NCBI GenBank assembly: GCA_021769295.1
Contig: JAETTD010000006.1
Span: 62,001-126,000 of the forward strand
Length of the DNA: 64,000 nucleotides
Direction: 5' to 3'
Origin: Bacillota bacterium
GTDB taxonomy: Bacteria; Bacillota; Clostridia; Peptostreptococcales; Anaerovoracaceae
The first letter of the stretch is position 1. Every line of letters begins with the position of its first letter. A model generated the notes under the pieces. That model saw only the letters and a program-made list of their open reading frames with translations. It was not told the DNA's origin and did not search any database. Of the stretch, positions 1 to 8,571 are shown piece after piece. The translations under genes were made by a program, and so were the position numbers.

Positions 1-3
1 ATT

Positions 4-681
4 ATGATGTCGCAGGAAATAGCCATTCGCTCTATCCAGCATTATATGTATTGTCCTCATAGGTGGGGCCTGCTGGAGATAGATAAAGCATGGGCAGAAA
101 ATATCTTCGTTACAAAAGCTAACCTTATGCACGAAAGAGTGCATAGCCCCGACAACTATCATGTTTTACGCGGCAGAAAAGTGTTTACGTCGGTTCCGGT
201 ATATAACGATAAGGAAGAATATAATCTTTACGGAGTAACGGATTGCTTAGAACTCAGCAAGTCCGAGGACGGTATTTCGATTGATGACAGCACCGATAAA
301 TATAAACTTTGTATCGTTGAGTATAAACCGACCAAGCCTAAAAACAAAGATTATAATGAAGAAGACATGATGCAGGTGTTTGCACAAAAGCTTTGTGTGG
401 ATTACATATTCGGTTGCGACAGCGAGGCAGAGATATACTACGCAGACATAAGGAAACGGGTTTCTTTGCCTGTTAAAGAAATGTATGAAGAATATGATGA
501 TAAACTTAAACAAATTTTGTCGGAAATGCGTAAGAATTTGCTCTCAGGGCACATTCCTCCTGTTAAAAGAAACCAAAAGTGCAGCGGATGCTCAATGAAA
601 GATATGTGCATGCCGAAACTCAGGTGTCCGAAGAACTTTAAGCTTGAACTTAAAAAGCTTGATGACAGCGAATATGATTAA
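4..681 (+). CDS. cas4: CRISPR-associated exonuclease Cas4 (type I-C)
   Basis: A 225-aa Cas4/RecB-family nuclease that trims prespacers and selects PAM-bearing ends during spacer acquisition, working with Cas1-Cas2. Cys17 and a C-terminal cluster (Cys193, Cys196, Cys202, Cys208) would bind a 4Fe-4S cluster. The RecB-like nuclease residues are visible as His43, Asp80 (GVTD), the EYK motif at Glu106-Lys108 and a Gln124 motif (DMMQ). It is the first gene of a cas4-cas1-cas2 run, which is the normal end of a type I-C operon, so cas3, cas5, cas8c and cas7 are expected just left of the window. Two Met codons sit at the very edge of the window, so the true start could be either. Confidence 0.93.
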   Translation: MMSQEIAIRSIQHYMYCPHRWGLLEIDKAWAENIFVTKANLMHERVHSPDNYHVLRGRKVFTSVPVYNDKEEYNLYGVTDCLELSKSEDGISIDDSTDKYKLCIVEYKPTKPKNKDYNEEDMMQVFAQKLCVDYIFGCDSEAEIYYADIRKRVSLPVKEMYEEYDDKLKQILSEMRKNLLSGHIPPVKRNQKCSGCSMKDMCMPKLRCPKNFKLELKKLDDSEYD

Positions 682-703
682 AAGCAAAGAAAGGTAATTG
701 TAT

Positions 704-1726
704 ATGCGAAAATTATTAAACACCATATATGTTACAAATGAGCAGTCATACCTAACCCTTGACGGAGAAAATCTTGTCTGCAAAATCGACGGAGAAATCA
801 AGCTGAGAATTCCTTTTGACAATATCGAGAACATAGTATGCTTTAACTATATCGGGTGTTCACCGGCGTTAATGGGAAAATGCGTAAGTAAGCTGATTCC
901 TATCAACTTTATATCACCACAGGGAAAATTTCTGGCGAAGGTATGCGGAGAAACCAAGGGCAACGTGTTTTTAAGAGTGGCTCAAGTGGACAAGTTCAGA
1001 GAATGTGGACTTGCACTTACACAGAATACCATGGCTGCCAAATTCAGCAATACCAGACAGGTAATACGCAGAACGCTGCATGATAATCCGCCTTTACGTG
1101 AAGACGCTGACTTGAAAAACACCATAGAGGTTCTTTCCGCAGGGATAGACAAAGTGTTCGCTGCCGGAAGCGTGGAGGAAATCATAGGAATAGAGGGAAA
1201 TTGCGCCCAAAGCTATTTTTCTGTATTCGATAAGCTTATAACCAATCCTAAGGTACCCTTTTCTTTTGAATTAAGAACAAAGAGGCCTCCCCTTGATCCG
1301 ATAAATGCGCTCATGTCTTTTGTATATACGCTTGCGACTGCAGAGTATGCAGCAGCCCTGGAAACTGTGGGATTGGATAGTTACATAGGATTTTGCCATA
1401 CCTTAAGAAGCGGAAGAAGTTCGCTGGCATGCGATTTGGTTGAAGAAGCCAGATGTATAGTTGAGCGTTTTGTAATTTCTATGCTGAACTTACAGATTGT
1501 AGGCGAAAAAGACTTTGAAAAGCAAATTTCAGGCGCCGTATGGCTCAATGACGAAGGGCGGAAAAAGGTCTTAACCAAGTGGCAGGAAAAAAAGCGAACG
1601 GATATGATTCACCCCTATTTGAAGCAGAAAATACCGGCTGGATTGCTTCCGTATGTGCAAAGTAATCTTCTTGCAAAATATGTCAGAGGAGAACTTGAAA
1701 GCTATCCTCCGTATCTGCAAAAGTAG
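704..1726 (+). CDS. cas1: CRISPR integrase Cas1 (type I-C)
   Basis: A 340-aa Cas1 integrase, the metal-dependent endonuclease/transposase-like enzyme that inserts spacers at the leader end of the array. The conserved metal-binding triad is visible: Glu164 in GIEGN, His232 in GFCHTLR and the acidic pair around Glu247 in LACDLVEEAR. I chose ATG 704 rather than an in-frame TTG at 698 because AAAGG lies about 9 bases upstream of it. The gene lies 22 bp after cas4 and 10 bp before cas2, so the three are almost certainly cotranscribed. The sequence shows no damage. Confidence 0.96.
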   Translation: MRKLLNTIYVTNEQSYLTLDGENLVCKIDGEIKLRIPFDNIENIVCFNYIGCSPALMGKCVSKLIPINFISPQGKFLAKVCGETKGNVFLRVAQVDKFRECGLALTQNTMAAKFSNTRQVIRRTLHDNPPLREDADLKNTIEVLSAGIDKVFAAGSVEEIIGIEGNCAQSYFSVFDKLITNPKVPFSFELRTKRPPLDPINALMSFVYTLATAEYAAALETVGLDSYIGFCHTLRSGRSSLACDLVEEARCIVERFVISMLNLQIVGEKDFEKQISGAVWLNDEGRKKVLTKWQEKKRTDMIHPYLKQKIPAGLLPYVQSNLLAKYVRGELESYPPYLQK

Positions 1727-1736
1727 GTGATTTGAT

Positions 1737-2027
1737 ATGATGGTATTGATAAGTTATGATGTAAGCACAGTCGACAGCGCCGGAAAAGCCCGATTGCGTA
1801 AAGTTGCAAAGGAGTGTCAGAATCATGGCCAGCGCGTACAAAATTCGGTATTTGAAGCAGACTTGGACTATTCTTCTTTTTTAAAGCTCAAAGACAAACT
1901 TATAAAGCTCATAGACCAGGAGTCCGACAGCCTTAGATTTTATTATTTGGGCAATAACTGGGAAAGGCGTGTCGAGCATATCGGTGCTAAAGAAACTTAT
2001 AACCCTGAAGGCGTGATAATTGTCTGA
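1737..2027 (+). CDS. cas2: CRISPR-associated protein Cas2 (type I-C)
   Basis: A 96-aa Cas2, the small ferredoxin-fold dimer that bridges two Cas1 dimers in the adaptation complex. The N-terminal strand VLISYDVST carries the conserved Asp, and RVQNSVFEADL is the usual second part of the fold. Of the two adjacent ATG codons, 1737 matches the ML-V-L beginning usual in type I-C Cas2 and has AGGTGA 6 bases upstream. It ends 178 bp before the first CRISPR repeat, so the leader lies directly downstream of it. Confidence 0.95.
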   Translation: MMVLISYDVSTVDSAGKARLRKVAKECQNHGQRVQNSVFEADLDYSSFLKLKDKLIKLIDQESDSLRFYYLGNNWERRVEHIGAKETYNPEGVIIV

Positions 2028-2205
2028 AAGCAGAACGATGCGAAGCTATGGTGATTTAAAAATGCCTTTAGGTTCGCCTGAAAAAGTCTGAAAAAAAGGC
2101 ACAAAATTGTTAAAAAAGGCTTGCTTTTTATAAATGCGGGCCAAATTAGATGTCCGCTCCTTGCACATCTCGGTTCGCGACCGTTATTCTGTACTATATG
2201 TAGCG
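2028..2205 (+). promoter_or_regulatory. CRISPR leader with candidate pre-crRNA promoter
   Basis: This A/T-rich stretch joins cas2 to the first repeat and is the leader, because repeat decay is at the opposite end of the array. A candidate promoter is TTGTTA at 2107-2112 and TATAAA at 2129-2134, with 16-bp spacing. It would start the pre-crRNA about 65 nt before the first repeat, reading rightward in the same sense as the cas genes. The promoter is inferred from sequence only. Confidence 0.55.
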
Positions 2206-4927
2206 GTCGCGCCCCGCGAGGGGCGCGTGAGTAGAAATCGGGAGAATTGCCGGGAGCTGTTCGGCTGTGAACGTCGCGCCCCGCGAGGGGCGCGTGAGTA
2301 GAAATCAGCAGTTGCGCAGGTTTCAGCAGGGCAAACAGGTCGCGCCCCGCGAGGGGCGCGTGAGTAGAAATGCAAACCTGTATCAATTGTAGCGGCTATT
2401 AAATAAGTCGCGCCCCGCGAGGGGCGCGTGAGTAGAAATGATTGTTTCGCAGTCGAATGCGACCATGCCGTCCGTCGCGCCCCGCGAGGGGCGCGTGAGT
2501 AGAAATACCGTCCGAGAGATGCATTTGGTTGCTATGGCGGTCGCGCCCCGCGAGGGGCGCGTGAGTAGAAATTCAATATGTCAAAAGCTGAATTTTCTGG
2601 GCATGTGTCGCGCCCCGCGAGGGGCGCGTGAGTAGAAATTTTTCATTTCGGCGATGTTTGCAATTCCGAGACGGTCGCGCCCCGCGAGGGGCGCGTGAGT
2701 AGAAATTTTTGTTTACCGCAACTTCTTCAATACCACCAATAGTCGCGCCCCGCGAGGGGCGCGTGAGTAGAAATTTAATGCGACGCCTATCGTTCTAATT
2801 ACTTCAGCGTCGCGCCCCGCGAGGGGCGCGTGAGTAGAAATATTTATTTTCAGACGCCTCTGAAATAATTTTTGAGTCGCGCCCCGCGAGGGGCGCGTGA
2901 GTAGAAATGCCATTTTATCACCTCTTTAAACCGTAATAAAAAGTCGCGCCCCGCGAGGGGCGCGTGAGTAGAAATACAGTTCCCCCTTTTTTGTGTGTGA
3001 AGATTGTGTGAGTCGCGCCCCGCGAGGGGCGCGTGAGTAGAAATTTGACATATTGAAAGCGGCTGCTAACACTTCGATGGTCGCGCCCCGCGAGGGGCGC
3101 GTGAGTAGAAATGATAAACTTGGAAGATTTCATTATTTCCCGCATCTAGTCGCGCCCCGCGAGGGGCGCGTGAGTAGAAATGATTTTTTAATTTTTCAAT
3201 TTCAGCCGCATTGTTGTCGCGCCCCGCGAGGGGCGCGTGAGTAGAAATTACAGAATGAATTTTTGTCTGCATTGGTAAATAGTCGCGCCCCGCGAGGGGC
3301 GCGTGAGTAGAAATTAACCCCAAGGTTGTCTGTGTAACTGATAATATTGTCGCGCCCCGCGAGGGGCGCGTGAGTAGAAATTGCTATTTCGTGAATTACA
3401 TTTTAAATTCCTTTATGTCGCGCCCCGCGAGGGGCGCGTGAGTAGAAATGCAAAAGCCAAGCAAAAAGGAAGTATATAACCCAGTCGCGCCCCGCGAGGG
3501 GCGCGTGAGTAGAAATCCGAATTCGTTGTTTAATTTATCAATCCGCGTCTGGTCGCGCCCCGCGAGGGGCGCGTGAGTAGAAATGTGATAAACGATGAGC
3601 CGCCTACAAATTTTTTCGTCGCGCCCCGCGAGGGGCGCGTGAGTAGAAATAACGGTGCCGCATAGTTTTTTCTCCTTTCTTATAGTCGCGCCCCGCGAGG
3701 GGCGCGTGAGTAGAAATCTTTCTTATAGGGCGTGGGCTATATGCCCCGCCCGTCGCGCCCCGCGAGGGGCGCGTGAGTAGAAATCAATGCCGCCAATAAT
3801 ATTGTTATTTAATTTACCGTCGCGCCCCGCGAGGGGCGCGTGAGTAGAAATCATATATATGTGCACCCCAAAAATTTAAAGGGCAGTCGCGCCCCGCGAG
3901 GGGCGCGTGAGTAGAAATTCCAGCGTTGAACTTCCTTCTTTGCTGCTTGAATTGTCGCGCCCCGCGAGGGGCGCGTGAGTAGAAATCCCGTATCACAAAA
4001 CAAATGTTAATTGAGTATGAGTCGCGCCCCGCGAGGGGCGCGTGAGTAGAAATCGAGAATATTTTTTGCAAGCATATATTTCATAGTGGTCGCGCCCCGC
4101 GAGGGGCGCGTGAGTAGAAATCAAAAAGTGCTTCCAGATTTTTATGACTATAAGTCGCGCCCCGCGAGGGGCGCGTGAGTAGAAATTTTTCATTTCTGTG
4201 ATGTTTGCAATTCCGAGGCGGGTCGCGCCCCGCGAGGGGCGCGTGAGTAGAAATTGCTGACCACCCTACTGGTTCGGGGTCAACAGGTGTCGCGCCCCGC
4301 GAGGGGCGCGTGAGTAGAAATAAATTTTTTTTTGGGGGGGGGCGCATATATATGAAGGGTTAGGTCGCGCCCCGCGAGGGGCGCGTGAGTAGAAATGGTT
4401 GATTCGCCAACAATATCACGCATAGCGGATAGTCGCGCCCCGCGAGGGGCGCGTGAGTAGAAATCACAGGCTTTTTCGACAATAGGGAGCAATTCATTGT
4501 CGCGCCCCGCGAGGGGCGCGTGAGTAGAAATGCCAGCCGTATGAGCAAAAACCTTACGGTCTCTGTCGCGCCCCGCGAGGGGCGCGTGAGTAGAAATTAT
4601 TAGTTTTTAATATGGTTTATTTCGTCCATATGTCGCGCCCCGCGAGGGGCGCGTGAGTAGAAATATACATAATGAACGTCTGTGCTAAGGACGGAGAAGT
4701 CGCGCCCCGCGAGGGGCGCGTGAGTAGAAATGCTTTCAACGTTGACATCATCACCGGCCGCATTGCGTCGCGTCCCGCGAGGGGCGCGTGAGTAGAAATA
4801 TTCCTCCTCGCCAATCTCCCGGATTAACATTGAGTCGCGCCCCGCGAAGGGCGTGTGAGTAGAAATAAAATTACCAATGACGGGCGGAAACTGGCACTCG
4901 CCGTCGCGCCCCGCGAGGGGCGTGTGA
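2206..4927 (+). CRISPR. Type I-C CRISPR array, 41 repeats / 40 spacers
   Basis: Forty full 33-bp repeats plus a truncated 41st start at 2206, 2273, 2339, 2407 and so on, with a period of 65-69 bp apart from one of 75 bp. Each repeat has an 8-bp stem (CGCGCCCC/GGGGCGCG) with loop GCGA and ends TGAGTAGAAAT, the type I-C pattern. Spacers are 32-37 nt except one of 42 nt (4322-4363). Decay lies at the right end: repeat 39 (4767) has C to T at its seventh base, repeat 40 (4834) has two changes, and repeat 41 (4903-4927) loses its 3' end. The array therefore grows from the left, beside cas2. Spacers 7 and 30 are near-identical, and spacers 22 and 23 overlap in sequence. The array is transcribed rightward and presumably processed by Cas5 encoded outside the window. 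Confidence 0.98.
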
Positions 4928-5119
4928 TGAATTATATATAATAGTAGAGCACTCTATGTATAGAGCAAAATTTGTGGCAGGAAGTTTATGCATTATGGCA
5001 ATTGTACTGTGAAAAAAATATAGATGAGTTCTATATAATGGTAAGAGGTAGATTGATTTGATTATAAATATGCAAGATGTCCACCCTATTGTTAAATGAT
5101 AAAGAATGATGGTGAAAAA

Positions 5120-5215
5120 ATGAAATATAATGAAAGAAATGCTAATATTAAGAGTAAGTCTGATGTCGAAGATATGCTTATTGATGAAGAGCAAGAGCTT
5201 AATAAGAAATTATAA
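5120..5215 (+). CDS. Possible 31-aa ORF upstream of the Cys-rich protein
   Basis: A 31-codon frame beginning MKYNERNANIKS is rich in charged residues and reads more like protein than the overlapping frame from 5130. It has only a weak GGTG ribosome site. It ends 13 bp before the ATG at 5229. It could be a separate short peptide, or the original N-terminus of the next gene cut off by a frameshift. I do not recognise it. Confidence 0.3.
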   Translation: MKYNERNANIKSKSDVEDMLIDEEQELNKKL

Positions 5216-5228
5216 AGGTATTTCTAAG

Positions 5229-5555
5229 ATGAAAGACCCAAAATGGGAGGACTTTTATTCCACGGACGGTAAAATCGAATATTGCTATGACAGGTTTGGA
5301 AACAAGTACGAAGCGGGGTCAAGTTTTAAAGGTGGACCAATGGGAATAAAAAGTATTTCCTGTCCTATATGTAGGGCGTGTAAAAACGAATATTTCGTAG
5401 AGGAAGGGTTTGAGCTACTGTATAAGGCTTATGGCAAAATTCCAGAGGATGTTGGAAAGCGAAGAGTTTTTAAATGTGAACACTTCATTCCTGATGAAGA
5501 ATCATATGATTATGAATTAGTAAAAAAATTTATGGAAGAGCATAAAAACGATTAA
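5229..5555 (+). CDS. Small Cys-rich hypothetical protein
   Basis: A 108-aa hydrophilic protein beginning MKDPKWEDFYSTDG. A CPIC-x2-C segment near residue 42 and a later CEHF look like a small metal (probably zinc) binding site. I do not recognise a family. I chose ATG 5229 because AAAGG lies about 9 bases upstream; the frame stays open to 5130, but that extension is hydrophobic and of unlikely composition. The gene stands alone between the CRISPR array and repeat element A1, and its own terminator follows at once. Its place next to the array makes a defence or accessory role possible but untested. Confidence 0.6.
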   Translation: MKDPKWEDFYSTDGKIEYCYDRFGNKYEAGSSFKGGPMGIKSISCPICRACKNEYFVEEGFELLYKAYGKIPEDVGKRRVFKCEHFIPDEESYDYELVKKFMEEHKND

Positions 5556-5557
5556 AG

Positions 5558-5581
5558 TGCCGCTATTAAAGCGGTATTTTT
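5558..5581 (+). terminator. Rho-independent terminator of the Cys-rich gene
   Basis: CCGCT (5560-5564) pairs with AGCGG (5570-5574) around ATTAA, extended by G-T and T-A pairs, and is followed by TATTTTT. It starts two bases after the stop codon. Confidence 0.7.
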
Positions 5582-5723
5582 AAATAATGAAAAGAATAAT
5601 AAGTAAATAAGTCATTTTTGTTTTAAATTACCATTGTACAGTTACTGCAAAGGATCTATATGAGAAATGAAATTAATAATGACAGCAGTTAATCTTTCGC
5701 GTTGGCCAAAATTCGCCGCAAGT

Positions 5724-5990
5724 CCCCAAAAAGCCAACATACTATACATAATACGCCGGAAACCCGTGTCGAATCATGTCGATTGCCCTGGTCAAGCAAA
5801 ATGTTGGCTTTTTTCAGTTGCAAGGCAAATTTGGACTACAGTTTTGCCGTTTTTTGTAGGCCAAATTCTGTAGGAACCGCTCAAAAAGCCAACGAAGCCC
5901 CAGGAACCCTACCGAAATTTACAGTTATTGGAATAAATGTTGGCTCTTTTAATGGCGACCGGTCAAAAAGCCAACGAAGCTGGCAAGCCC
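5724..5990 (+). repeat. Dispersed repeat family A, copy A1 (composite palindromes)
   Basis: Three palindromic modules lie in tandem. Module a (5728-5815) is bounded by AAAAAGCCAAC and GTTGGCTTTTT. Module b (5823-5872) runs from CAAATTTGGACTACA to TGTAGGCCAAATT. Module c (5881-5955) runs from CAAAAAGCCAAC to ATGTTGGCT and holds TTTACAGTTATTGGAATAAA. A further GTCAAAAAGCCAACGAAG half-site follows at 5961. The same a-b-c order occurs at 19428-19662 and, inverted, at 49933-50240. Nothing else is seen in the rest of 5582-6102 beyond A/T-rich sequence and the ribosome site of the next gene. Confidence 0.85.
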
Positions 5991-6102
5991 CGATGCAGGA
6001 ACCGGCGGAAGCAGCCACTCCGCTACACAGCATCAAAAATAAGATGACGTTCAAACAATATTTTGATAGAATATAAGCAGCAAAAATAAGCGGAGGTAAA
6101 AA

Positions 6103-6609
6103 ATGCCTTTTAATATAGTTCGTCAGGATATTACAAAAATGGAAGTTGACGCAATCGTCAACGCTGCCAATACAGACCTTCTCATGGGAGGAGGGGTTTG
6201 CGGCGCAATTTTCAAAGCCGCAGGAGCACGAAAGCTGCAAGAGGCTTGCAATAAGGTAGCGCCTATAAAAACTGGCGGCGCCGCCATAACGCCGGGGTTT
6301 GAGCTTCCGGCAAAATACGTGATTCACGCCGCAGGCCCTGTGTACCGCCAATGGAATAAGGAGCAAAACGAAGAGTTTCTACGCTCCGCCTATATGGAGT
6401 CCCTTAATCTGGCGCTGAAATATAAATGTAAAAGCATAGCTTTTCCGTTGATTTCCAGCGGCATATACGGATATCCGAAGGAAGAGGCGTTCGAAACAGC
6501 TGTTTCTGCAATCAAAGATTTTCTTTTGCAGCATGACATGGATGTTTATCTTGTCCTTTTCGACAAAGCATCCTTTGAGGTTGGCAGGAAGCTGATGGGA
6601 GCAGATTGA
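6103..6609 (+). CDS. Macrodomain protein (ADP-ribose binding / deacetylase)
   Basis: A 168-aa single-macrodomain protein of the MacroD/YmdB type. These bind ADP-ribose and commonly hydrolyse O-acetyl-ADP-ribose or remove mono-ADP-ribose from acidic residues. The nucleotide-binding elements are clear: VDAIVNAAN (residues 15-23) with the conserved Asn, a following GGGV loop, and SSGIYGYP near residue 120. It has GGAGG before its ATG and length typical of the family. It is followed by an ADP-ribosylglycohydrolase and a nucleoside phosphorylase on the same strand, which makes an ADP-ribose turnover role likely. The gap of about 100 bp to the next gene allows either cotranscription or separate promoters. 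Confidence 0.92.
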   Translation: MPFNIVRQDITKMEVDAIVNAANTDLLMGGGVCGAIFKAAGARKLQEACNKVAPIKTGGAAITPGFELPAKYVIHAAGPVYRQWNKEQNEEFLRSAYMESLNLALKYKCKSIAFPLISSGIYGYPKEEAFETAVSAIKDFLLQHDMDVYLVLFDKASFEVGRKLMGAD

Positions 6610-6708
6610 CGTCGCTTTGAAAGCGAGCAAGGGAATACCTTCCGGCTGTATCATAGAGACACATTAAGAAGCGGGAGGGTTTGATTATGAAAAGAAAAGA
6701 GGCGGAAG

Positions 6709-7575
6709 ATGATAGGAGCGATTATAGGAGACATCGTAGGCTCCGTTTACGAGTGGAATAATATAAAGACAAAAGAATTTCCCCTTTTTCGAGAGGATTG
6801 CTTCTTTACGGATGACACCGTAATGACATGCGCTGTGGCAGATGCGATTATGAATGGCGGCCGGTGTGATGATTTTATAGATTCCATGAAAAAGTACGGA
6901 CGCATGTACCCGAGCGCCGGATACGGCGGAAGGTTCGGAGCATGGCTCATGTCGGAGGAGCGAGAGCCGTATGACAGTTTCGGCAATGGCTCAGCGATGC
7001 GTGTTTCTCCGTGTGCATGGGTGATGAACTGTGGGTTTTGCGCAAGAACGGGAGTGTGGCCGGAAAAGGGCAGAAACCTTGCCAAACTCTCCGCTCAAGT
7101 GACCCACAATCATCCGGAGGGAATCAAGGGAGCGCTGGCGGTTACAGACGCAATTTTTATGTGCAGATATTATTTCGGCGGGTACTGCGGCGACTATGAA
7201 ACGCCTATCGGCGATAAACCGCAGGAATGTAAACGTCACATCAAAGAACATATTGAGCGGGAATACGGATACGACTTATCCGGAACCTTAGATGAAATCC
7301 GCCCGAACTACGGTTTTGACGTGACGTGTCAGGGAACCGTTCCGCAGGCAATCATCGCATTTCTTGAAAGCACGGATTTTGAAGACGCTGTCCGAAATGC
7401 CATATCCCTTGGAGGTGACAGTGACACTTTGGCGGCAATAACGGGCAGCATAGCGGAGGCTGCCTATGGAGTTCCGGAGTGGATAGAGGAAAAAGCCCTG
7501 TCTTATCTGGATAAGCCGCTGCGAGATGTTCTGGAACGGTGGAACCGGTATATGGAGACCCAACACAGATTATAA
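6709..7575 (+). CDS. ADP-ribosylglycohydrolase family protein
   Basis: A 288-aa ARH/DraG-family enzyme, expected to cleave ADP-ribose from modified arginine or another acceptor using two Mg ions. The family signatures are present: MIGAIIGDIVGS at the start, FTDDTVMTCAVADA with the metal-binding Asp-Asp-Thr, and GGDSDTLAAITGSIAEA near the C-terminus. I chose ATG 6709 because this is the canonical N-terminus; an ATG at 6687 reads a different, short frame. Placed between a macrodomain gene and a nucleoside phosphorylase, it probably works in the same ADP-ribose pathway. The physiological substrate cannot be read from sequence. Confidence 0.92.
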   Translation: MIGAIIGDIVGSVYEWNNIKTKEFPLFREDCFFTDDTVMTCAVADAIMNGGRCDDFIDSMKKYGRMYPSAGYGGRFGAWLMSEEREPYDSFGNGSAMRVSPCAWVMNCGFCARTGVWPEKGRNLAKLSAQVTHNHPEGIKGALAVTDAIFMCRYYFGGYCGDYETPIGDKPQECKRHIKEHIEREYGYDLSGTLDEIRPNYGFDVTCQGTVPQAIIAFLESTDFEDAVRNAISLGGDSDTLAAITGSIAEAAYGVPEWIEEKALSYLDKPLRDVLERWNRYMETQHRL

Positions 7576-7605
7576 ATTTAAGTTCGGATTGAGGGAGACG
7601 AGAAA

Positions 7606-8385
7606 ATGGCAAAGATACTTTTGGAAGAATACGACGACACCCAATGGGGAATTTTGAGACCGGAGCATACGGTGGCAAAACCCTGTGGAGAATTTCCCGA
7701 TACAGTGGTCTGTGAGTTTTCGAGGGAAACGATAAGAGAAGTGGCAGCCAAGTATAACGGTAAGCCCGTAGGAAGACTGGTAAGCGTAGGCGGCGATACG
7801 GTTATATACGAAATTTTATACGGCGGTGTAAAGCTTGCTCTTTGCCAGGTCATGATAGGAGCTCCTGCATGTGTGAGCAACATGGAAGAACTCATAGCCC
7901 TCGGAGCAAAACAGATATTTGTATGTGGAGAATGCGGCGTTTTGGATGGAAGTATAGAAGATGCCCATTTGATTATTCCGACAGCCGCACTGCGTGATGA
8001 AGGCACAAGCTACCACTATTTGCCTGCGGCTGATGAAATCGAACTTGACCCCTGCGGCATAGAAATAATAGAAGGAGTATTCAGGGAACACGACCTTGCA
8101 TATACCAAAGGAAAGATATGGACGACAGACGCTCCTTATCGCGAGACGAGAAAGAAAATGGAGAATAGAAGAGGCAGAGGCTGCATCGCCGTTGATATGG
8201 AATGCGCTGCGCTTGCATCCGCCGCAAAATTGAGAGAGATAAAGTTTTCTCAATTTGTATATGCCTGTGATAATCTTGATGCCGAAGAATGGGAACAGCG
8301 AGGATTGACTGTCAGACCCATATCACAAAAGGCGCAGATATTCGAACTTGCCATGGAGTGCGCCGTAAGAATGAAAAACAGATAA
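7606..8385 (+). CDS. Nucleoside phosphorylase (PNP/UDP family)
   Basis: A 259-aa nucleoside phosphorylase-fold protein that would cleave a nucleoside N-glycosidic bond with phosphate. Visible family features are the phosphate-site loop VGGDTVIYE, WTTDAPYRET, and the ribose-binding VDMECAALASAA with its Met-Glu pair. A uridine-phosphorylase-like specificity is possible but not determinable. It starts 30 bp after the glycohydrolase gene with a GAGGGAG ribosome site and is closed by a strong terminator, so it is the last gene of the cassette. It could salvage the nucleoside part of ADP-ribose breakdown products; that link is inference from the neighbours. Confidence 0.9.
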   Translation: MAKILLEEYDDTQWGILRPEHTVAKPCGEFPDTVVCEFSRETIREVAAKYNGKPVGRLVSVGGDTVIYEILYGGVKLALCQVMIGAPACVSNMEELIALGAKQIFVCGECGVLDGSIEDAHLIIPTAALRDEGTSYHYLPAADEIELDPCGIEIIEGVFREHDLAYTKGKIWTTDAPYRETRKKMENRRGRGCIAVDMECAALASAAKLREIKFSQFVYACDNLDAEEWEQRGLTVRPISQKAQIFELAMECAVRMKNR

Positions 8386-8396
8386 AGGATTTATAA

Positions 8397-8436
8397 AAAG
8401 CGGATTTTGTCTGAATAAGACAGAATCCGCTTTTTT
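8397..8436 (+). terminator. Terminator of the ADP-ribose cassette
   Basis: AAAAGCGGATT and AATCCGCTTTT pair, with an inner TGTCT/AGACA stem, and the structure ends in a T run. Confidence 0.9.
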
Positions 8437-8571
8437 GTGATAAAATTGTGAAAAATTTTTAAAAAAATATTGCATATAAAAATAAAATGTGTTAATGTTT
8501 AGACATTAATAAACGAAATTAAATTTTGTTGAGAAATACTTGGCGACGGAGAGATAAGACGGGGAGATAAT

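Noticed and set aside
2184..4830. Many short open frames encoding repeated STHAPLAGRD or YSRAPRGAR motifs
   Set aside because: They are translations of the CRISPR repeat in different frames, not genes.
2206..4927. Spacers targeting this same window
   Set aside because: By eye I found no match longer than chance between any spacer and other sequence here; a full-genome search is needed to exclude self-targeting.
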